Origin: Burkholderia pyrrocinia
Lineage (GTDB): Bacteria; Pseudomonadota; Gammaproteobacteria; Burkholderiales; Burkholderiaceae
Reading direction: 5' to 3'
NCBI RefSeq assembly: GCF_018417535.1
Contig: NZ_CP070978.1
Coordinates: forward strand, 186,001 to 250,000
DNA: 64,000 bases
This document shows positions 58,250-64,000 of this stretch, one piece after another (within the stretch, counting starts at the first letter, position 1; the number at the start of each line of letters is the position of its first letter). Position numbers and translations under genes: made by a program. The notes beneath the pieces are model-generated. The model was not told the DNA's origin, searched no databases, and saw only the letters and a program-made list of their open reading frames with translations.

Positions 58250-59806
58250 ATGGCTGTTTCCTCTGCACATTCGGTGAACTCGGGCGCGCTGGCGCCGTCG
58301 GCCGTCGTCGGCGTGATCGGCGCCGGCGCGATGGGTGCGGGCATTGCGCAGGTCGCGGCGGCGGCCGGCCATACGGTGCTGCTGTACGACCTGAACGAAG
58401 CGGCCTGCGACAAGGCGCTGACCGGCATCCGCGCACAGTTCGCGCGGCTCGCGGAGAAAGGCCGGCTCGAACCGGCACAGGCCGACGCGGTCGGCAACCG
58501 GATCCGCGCGGTGCGTGCGCTGGCCGATCTCGCGGGCGCTGCGCTGATCGTCGAGGCGGCGGCCGAGCGGCTCGACGTGAAGCGCGAGATCTTCGCGACG
58601 CTCGAACGCCATGTCGACGACGCATGCCTGCTGGCGACCAATACGTCGTCGATCTCGATCACGTCGATCGCCGCCGGGCTGCGCGTGCCGCAGCGCGTCG
58701 CCGGCCTGCATTTCTTCAACCCGGCGCCGCTGATGGCACTCGTCGAGGTGGTCAGCGGGCTCGCGACCGCGCCCGAGGTCGCGCAGGTCCTGTATGCGAC
58801 CGCCGCAGCGTGGGGCAAAAAGCCCGTGATGGCGAAATCGACGCCGGGCTTCATCGTGAACCGCGTCGCGCGGCCGTATTACGCGGAGGCGCTGCGCGTG
58901 CTGAACGAGCAGGGCGGCACGCCGGCATCGATCGACGCGGTGATGCGCGAGGCCGGCGGGTTCCGGATGGGGCCGTTCGAGCTGATGGACCTGATCGGCC
59001 AGGACGTGAACTTCGCGGTGACCGAGTCGGTGTTCCGCGCGTACTTCAACGACCCGCGCTACACGCCGTCGCTGATCCAGCAGGAACTCGTGAACGCGGG
59101 CTTTCTCGGGCGCAAGTCGGGGCGCGGCTTCTATTCGTATGCGGACGGCGCGACGCCGCCCGCACCCGATCTCGAACCGCCGCGCGATGCACCGGCGGAT
59201 GTCACGCTGTACGCGCAGGACGGCCCGGCCGCCGCGCTGCACGCGCGCTTCGCGGAACGCGTCGCGCTCGCCCGGCAGGCTGGCGCGCATCCGGACGACC
59301 TGCTCGCGATGGCCGGCCGCGCATCGATCGCACTGACCGACGGCCGTACGGCGACCGCGCGCGCCGCGCAAACGGGCGTGGCCGATCTCGTGCTCGTCGA
59401 CCTCGCGCGCGATTACGCGCAGGCCGGGCTCGTCGCGCTGACGCGCGCGCTCCAGTGCAGCGACGCGGCCTATGCGGACGCGGTCGGGCTGCTCCAGCAG
59501 GCGGGCTTGCGCGTCGTCGGCGTCGCCGACGTGCCGGGGATGGTTGCGATGCGCACCGTCGCGATGCTCGCGAACGAGGCGGCCGACACGGTGAACCAGG
59601 GCGTGTGTTCGCCCGCCGATCTCGATCTCGCGATGGAGAAGGGCGTGAACTACCCGTGCGGCCCGCTCGCGTGGGCCGATGCGATCGGCATCGGCCGCGT
59701 GTTTCGCGTGCTGTCGAACCTGGCGGCGAGCTACGGCGAGGACCGCTATCGCGTGTCGCCGCGCATCGCCGCGCTGCACGCGGCCGGCCGCACGTTCCGG
59801 TCGTAG
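58250..59806 (+). CDS. paaH: 3-hydroxyacyl-CoA dehydrogenase PaaH
   Basis: The product has 518 residues. NAD-binding GVIGAGAMGAGIAQVAAAAG lies near residue 21. Dehydrogenase signatures follow: LATNTSSISITSIAAG, GLHFFNPAPLMALVEVV, TPGFIVNRVARPYYAEALRVL (read in parts). A duplicated C-terminal 3HCDH domain (GVADVPGMVAMRTVAMLANEAADTV, NYPCGPLAWADAIG, read in parts) gives the length typical of PaaH/PaaC. It oxidises 3-hydroxyadipyl-CoA in the lower phenylacetate pathway. It is the first gene of an apparent operon with paaK and an enoyl-CoA hydratase. Confidence 0.92.
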   Translation: MAVSSAHSVNSGALAPSAVVGVIGAGAMGAGIAQVAAAAGHTVLLYDLNEAACDKALTGIRAQFARLAEKGRLEPAQADAVGNRIRAVRALADLAGAALIVEAAAERLDVKREIFATLERHVDDACLLATNTSSISITSIAAGLRVPQRVAGLHFFNPAPLMALVEVVSGLATAPEVAQVLYATAAAWGKKPVMAKSTPGFIVNRVARPYYAEALRVLNEQGGTPASIDAVMREAGGFRMGPFELMDLIGQDVNFAVTESVFRAYFNDPRYTPSLIQQELVNAGFLGRKSGRGFYSYADGATPPAPDLEPPRDAPADVTLYAQDGPAAALHARFAERVALARQAGAHPDDLLAMAGRASIALTDGRTATARAAQTGVADLVLVDLARDYAQAGLVALTRALQCSDAAYADAVGLLQQAGLRVVGVADVPGMVAMRTVAMLANEAADTVNQGVCSPADLDLAMEKGVNYPCGPLAWADAIGIGRVFRVLSNLAASYGEDRYRVSPRIAALHAAGRTFRS

Positions 59807-59865
59807 CCGCCGGCCCGGTAACCCCGAACACGATAACGACATCACTCCATTGGAGGAGCACCCCG

Positions 59866-61188
<1,323 letters not shown>

Positions 61189-61226
61189 TTCCGATGTTTG
61201 CCGTTCTACCCGAGGAAACCTGTTCG

Positions 61227-62027
61227 ATGGATGGATTGAAGACCCTGGCCGTCGCGGTCGATGCGCGCGGCATCGCGACCGTCGCGCTGCAGCGCGGCGA
61301 CGTGCTCAACGCGTTCGACGAGACGATGATCGCCGAGCTGACCGACGCATTCACGGCGCTTGGCCAGCGCGACGACGTGCGCGCGATCGTGCTGCGCTCG
61401 GACGGCCGCGCGTTCTGCGCGGGCGCCGACCTGCAGTGGATGCAGCGCGCGAGCGCGAACGACGCGGCTGCGAACCTGCGCGACGCGGAGCGGTTCGCCG
61501 CGATGATGCGCGCGATCCGCCAATGCCCGAAGCCGACGGTGGCACGCGTGCAGGGCCACGCGTTCGGCGGTGGCGTGGGCCTGTGCGCGGCCTGCGACAT
61601 CGTGATCGCGAGCGACCACGCGCGCTTTTCGGTCAGCGAGGCGCGTTTCGGAATCCTGCCTGCCGTGATCGGCCCGTATCTGGTCGAGGCGGTCGGCCAG
61701 CGCCAGGCGCGCCGGCTCGCGCTGACCGCGACGCAGCTCGCCGCCGGCGAAGCCGTCGCGATCGGCCTGATCCACCAGGCCGTGCCGCTCGACGCGCTCG
61801 ACGAAGCGCTCGACCGGACGCTCGCCGAGCTCGGCCGCAACGGCCCGAACGCGCTGATGGAGATCAAGCGCTTCTTCGACGCGATCGGCGAGTATCCGCC
61901 GTCGGACGAGCGCGCGGCATTCACCGCGCAGACGATCTCCCGCGTGCGGGCGACGCCGGAAGCGAAGGAGGGCTTCGCCGCGTTCTTCGCGAAGCGGCCG
62001 CCGGCGTGGGAAGCGGGCGCCGAGTAA
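61227..62027 (+). CDS. Enoyl-CoA hydratase/isomerase family protein
   Basis: The product has 266 residues from MDGLKTLAVA after CGAGGAAA. Crotonase oxyanion-hole segments are intact: LRSDGRAFCAGADLQWM and VQGHAFGGGVGLCAACDIVIAS, followed by FSVSEARFGILPAVIGPYLV. The sequence resembles the methylglutaconyl-CoA hydratase branch (LiuC-like) as well as PaaF/PaaG, so a leucine-type or phenylacetate-type substrate is possible. Location 38 bp after paaK favours a role in the paa pathway. Confidence 0.88.
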   Translation: MDGLKTLAVAVDARGIATVALQRGDVLNAFDETMIAELTDAFTALGQRDDVRAIVLRSDGRAFCAGADLQWMQRASANDAAANLRDAERFAAMMRAIRQCPKPTVARVQGHAFGGGVGLCAACDIVIASDHARFSVSEARFGILPAVIGPYLVEAVGQRQARRLALTATQLAAGEAVAIGLIHQAVPLDALDEALDRTLAELGRNGPNALMEIKRFFDAIGEYPPSDERAAFTAQTISRVRATPEAKEGFAAFFAKRPPAWEAGAE

Positions 62028-62154
62028 GGGCAAATCGCGACGATCGACGGCGAAGCGCGCCCGGCCGCATTTTGCGTCTCGGGCGCGGGCGCTTGCTCTA
62101 CAATGCGTGACCCCCGGCGCGCTGCCGGCCCAGCCCCGACCGATTCCTCGCCCG

Positions 62155-62826
62155 ATGATCGTCAACCGCCTTATCTCCGAGATCCTGTTCGGCTTCACCG
62201 GCCTGATCGGCATCATCAATCCGATCGGCATCGCGTTCCTGTTTCTCGAGCGGACCGAGGCGCTCACCGAGCACGAGCGCGACCTGCTCGCGAGGAAGGT
62301 TGCGTTCAACGCGTTCATCGTGCTGATGGTCGCGTTCTTCGCCGGTACGCCCGTGCTGCATTTCTTCGGGATCTCGATGGAGGCGCTGCGGATCGGCGGC
62401 GGCCTGGCGGTCGCGGTGGCGGGCTGGCAGATGCTGAACGAGCCCGACGTGCCGGGCGGCGGCGACACGCCGGTCAAGCCGATCGACGCGAACGCGATCA
62501 TGACGCGCGCGTTCTTCCCGCTGACCGTGCCGCTGACGGTCGGCCCCGGCTCGATCTCGACCGCGATCGCGCTGAATGCGAACCGCACGCACAAGCTGTC
62601 GGAATTCATGCTGTCGAGCATCGTATCGATTGCCGTCTCCGTGCTGGTCGCGGTCGTGATCTGGCAAACCTACAGCCGCGCCGCGCTGCTGTCGCGCTAC
62701 CTCGGCACCGAAGGCACCAAGGTCGCGATGCGCGTGTCGGCGTTCCTGCTGCTGTGCATCGGCGTGCAGATCATGCTGACCGGCTTCTCCGCGTTCCTGC
62801 AGCCGATCGCCGACCAGGTCAAGTAA
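62155..62826 (+). CDS. MarC-family inner-membrane protein
   Basis: The product has 223 residues from MIVNRLISEILFGFTGLIGI; an upstream ATG (62107) gives a Pro-rich extension and is less likely. The family shows six helices with GLIGIINPIGIAFLFLERTE, FFPLTVPLTVGPGSISTAIAL and MRVSAFLLLCIGVQIMLTGF. MarC proteins were once linked to multiple-antibiotic resistance, but this was not confirmed; the function is unknown, perhaps amino-acid or small-molecule export. Its own promoter probably lies in the 127 bp after the hydratase gene. Confidence 0.87.
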   Translation: MIVNRLISEILFGFTGLIGIINPIGIAFLFLERTEALTEHERDLLARKVAFNAFIVLMVAFFAGTPVLHFFGISMEALRIGGGLAVAVAGWQMLNEPDVPGGGDTPVKPIDANAIMTRAFFPLTVPLTVGPGSISTAIALNANRTHKLSEFMLSSIVSIAVSVLVAVVIWQTYSRAALLSRYLGTEGTKVAMRVSAFLLLCIGVQIMLTGFSAFLQPIADQVK

Positions 62827-62852
62827 CCGGCCCGTCCTTTCCCGCATGCGAC

Positions 62853-62870
62853 CGGGCGCTCGTGCGCCCG
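62853..62870 (+). terminator. Hairpin after the MarC gene
   Basis: A 7-bp perfect stem (cgggcgc / gcgcccg) with TCGT loop, 26 nt after the stop codon; no U-tract. Confidence 0.4.
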
Positions 62871-63025
62871 ATGCGCGCGGCGTGCTGGCGTGCGCGTCAT
62901 ACGCGTTTGCGCGGCGCGGGATAACATGCGACGTCCGGCGGATGTGCGGTGCACCGTTCGCGCGCTGCGTGCCGAACGGCGGCGCGCATCCGGCCGCAAG
63001 CTCAACTTCAATGACGAGGCGTGCG

Positions 63026-64000
63026 ATGGAATACGTGAAATTCGGGTCGACGGGGCTGGAGGTGTCGAAACTGGTGCTGGGTTGCATGACGTTCGGCGAG
63101 CCGTCGCGCGGCACGCACCCGTGGACGCTGCCGGAAGCGGAGAGCCGCCCGATCATCCAGCGGGCGGTCGAAGCCGGCATCAACTTCTTCGATACCGCGA
63201 ACATGTATTCGGACGGCACGTCGGAGGAGATCGTCGGCCGCGCGCTGCGCGATTTCACGCAGCGCGACGACGTCGTGATCGCGACCAAGGTGTTCTACCG
63301 GATGCGGTCGGGGCCGAACGGCGCGGGCCTGTCGCGCAAGGCGATCATGACCGACATCGACCAGAGCCTGAAGCGGCTCGGCACCGATTACGTCGACCTG
63401 TACCAGATCCACCGCTGGGATGACGGCACGCCGATCGAGGAGACGCTCGAGGCGCTGCACGACGTCGTGAAGGCCGGCAAGGCACGCTATATCGGTGCAT
63501 CGTCGATGTTCGCGTGGCAGTTCGCGAAGGCGCTGCACACGTCGAAGCAGAACGGCTGGACCCGCTTCGTCAGCATGCAGAACCACCTGAACCTGCTGTA
63601 TCGCGAGGAAGAGCGGGAAATGCTGCCGCTGTGCGAAGACGAGGGCATCGCGGTGATTCCGTGGAGCCCGCTCGCGCGCGGCCGCCTGACGCGCAACTGG
63701 GACGAATCATCGGAACGGCAGCAGAAGGACGACGTCGGCCAGCGGCTGTACGACGCGACGGCCGATGCGGACAAGGCGGTCGTCGACGCCGTCGCGGCGA
63801 TCGCCGCCGCGCGCAACGTGCCGCGCGCGCAGGTCGCGCTCGCGTGGGTCGCGCAAAAGCGCGGTGTTACCGCGCCGATCGTCGGCATCTCGAAGCCGCA
63901 GCAACTGGACGATGCGCTCGGCGCGCTCGCGTTGAAGCTGACCGACGACGAAATCGCCACGCTCGAAGGCCCGTACGTGCCGCACGCGGTCGCCGGGTTC
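63026..64000 (+). CDS. Aldo/keto reductase (3' end beyond the window)
   Basis: 325 residues are visible from MEYVKFGSTGLEVSKLVLGC, with GAGG upstream; the frame is open to the last base. The catalytic tetrad is complete: Asp56 (FFDTANMY), Tyr61, Lys88 (IATKVF) and His129 (YQIHRWD). The family's typical C-terminal VPHAVAGF is just reached, so only a few residues should be missing. NADPH binding is supported by IVGISKPQQLDDALGAL. It belongs to the AKR group of general stress/aldehyde reductases (YajO/AKR11-like). No partner gene is visible. Confidence 0.9.
   Translation, partial: MEYVKFGSTGLEVSKLVLGCMTFGEPSRGTHPWTLPEAESRPIIQRAVEAGINFFDTANMYSDGTSEEIVGRALRDFTQRDDVVIATKVFYRMRSGPNGAGLSRKAIMTDIDQSLKRLGTDYVDLYQIHRWDDGTPIEETLEALHDVVKAGKARYIGASSMFAWQFAKALHTSKQNGWTRFVSMQNHLNLLYREEEREMLPLCEDEGIAVIPWSPLARGRLTRNWDESSERQQKDDVGQRLYDATADADKAVVDAVAAIAAARNVPRAQVALAWVAQKRGVTAPIVGISKPQQLDDALGALALKLTDDEIATLEGPYVPHAVAGF

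Overview
The window is a GC-rich chromosomal segment, dense in genes and strongly G/C-biased at third codon positions. It fits the Burkholderia cepacia complex and probably a secondary replicon. The clearest signature is a complete three-subunit FAD-glucose dehydrogenase (36855-40260). Its gamma, alpha and beta subunits are 168, 539 and 425 residues, the sizes known for the B. cepacia enzyme, and the alpha subunit carries the Fe-S cysteines C212/C213/C218/C222 and the active-site pair H476/N519 at the expected positions. The rest also fits that genus: many LysR regulators, a distal phenylacetate locus (paaH-paaK-enoyl-CoA hydratase), a large alpha-2-macroglobulin with PBP1C, and an abundance of transporters. 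I saw no rRNA, tRNA, insertion sequence, prophage or CRISPR array.

Layout. 1-6 kb: the end of a MocR-type regulator, an MscS channel, a SulP transporter and a divergent LysR/LysE pair. 6-12 kb: a marR-isochorismatase-MFS operon driven from a promoter with a perfect 30-bp palindrome, a small orphan gene, a PBP7-like DD-endopeptidase, another LysR gene and a small winged-helix protein. 12-18 kb: an outer-membrane transporter, the Mg2+ P-type ATPase mgtA preceded by a small proline-rich leader ORF and hairpin, and a subtilisin-like lipoprotein. 18-26 kb: a solute-binding protein, then a self-contained catabolic module. The module consists of a binding protein, a fused ABC permease-ATPase, an amidase and an ectoine-synthase-like protein, converging on a DUF1989 protein and an FCD-type GntR regulator. 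Both operons carry the same 13-bp palindrome in front of them. 26-37 kb: a Bcr-type MFS exporter, a lipoprotein, and pbpC with a 2011-residue alpha-2-macroglobulin. 37-42 kb: the glucose dehydrogenase operon, a DoxX protein and a porin. 42-48 kb: a cysteine hydrolase, an MHS transporter with an M20 amidohydrolase and divergent LysR, ppnP, and a small secreted protein. 48-54 kb: a ClC channel with its MarR regulator, an HPP-CBS membrane protein with a matching operator, and two LysR genes. 54-58 kb: a membrane coiled-coil protein with a solute-binding/LysM fusion, and ChaA. 58-64 kb: paaH, paaK, an enoyl-CoA hydratase, a MarC protein and a truncated aldo/keto reductase.

The best candidates for undescribed biology are: (1) the 19.6-25.8 kb module, a two-operon regulon built around a solitary EctC homologue; (2) the two-gene membrane coiled-coil plus SBP-LysM unit at 54.6-56.5 kb; (3) the mgtA leader ORF with a hairpin across its stop codon; (4) a MarR regulon joining a ClC channel and an HPP-CBS protein. 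All functional statements come from reading motifs and context. No database search was possible.
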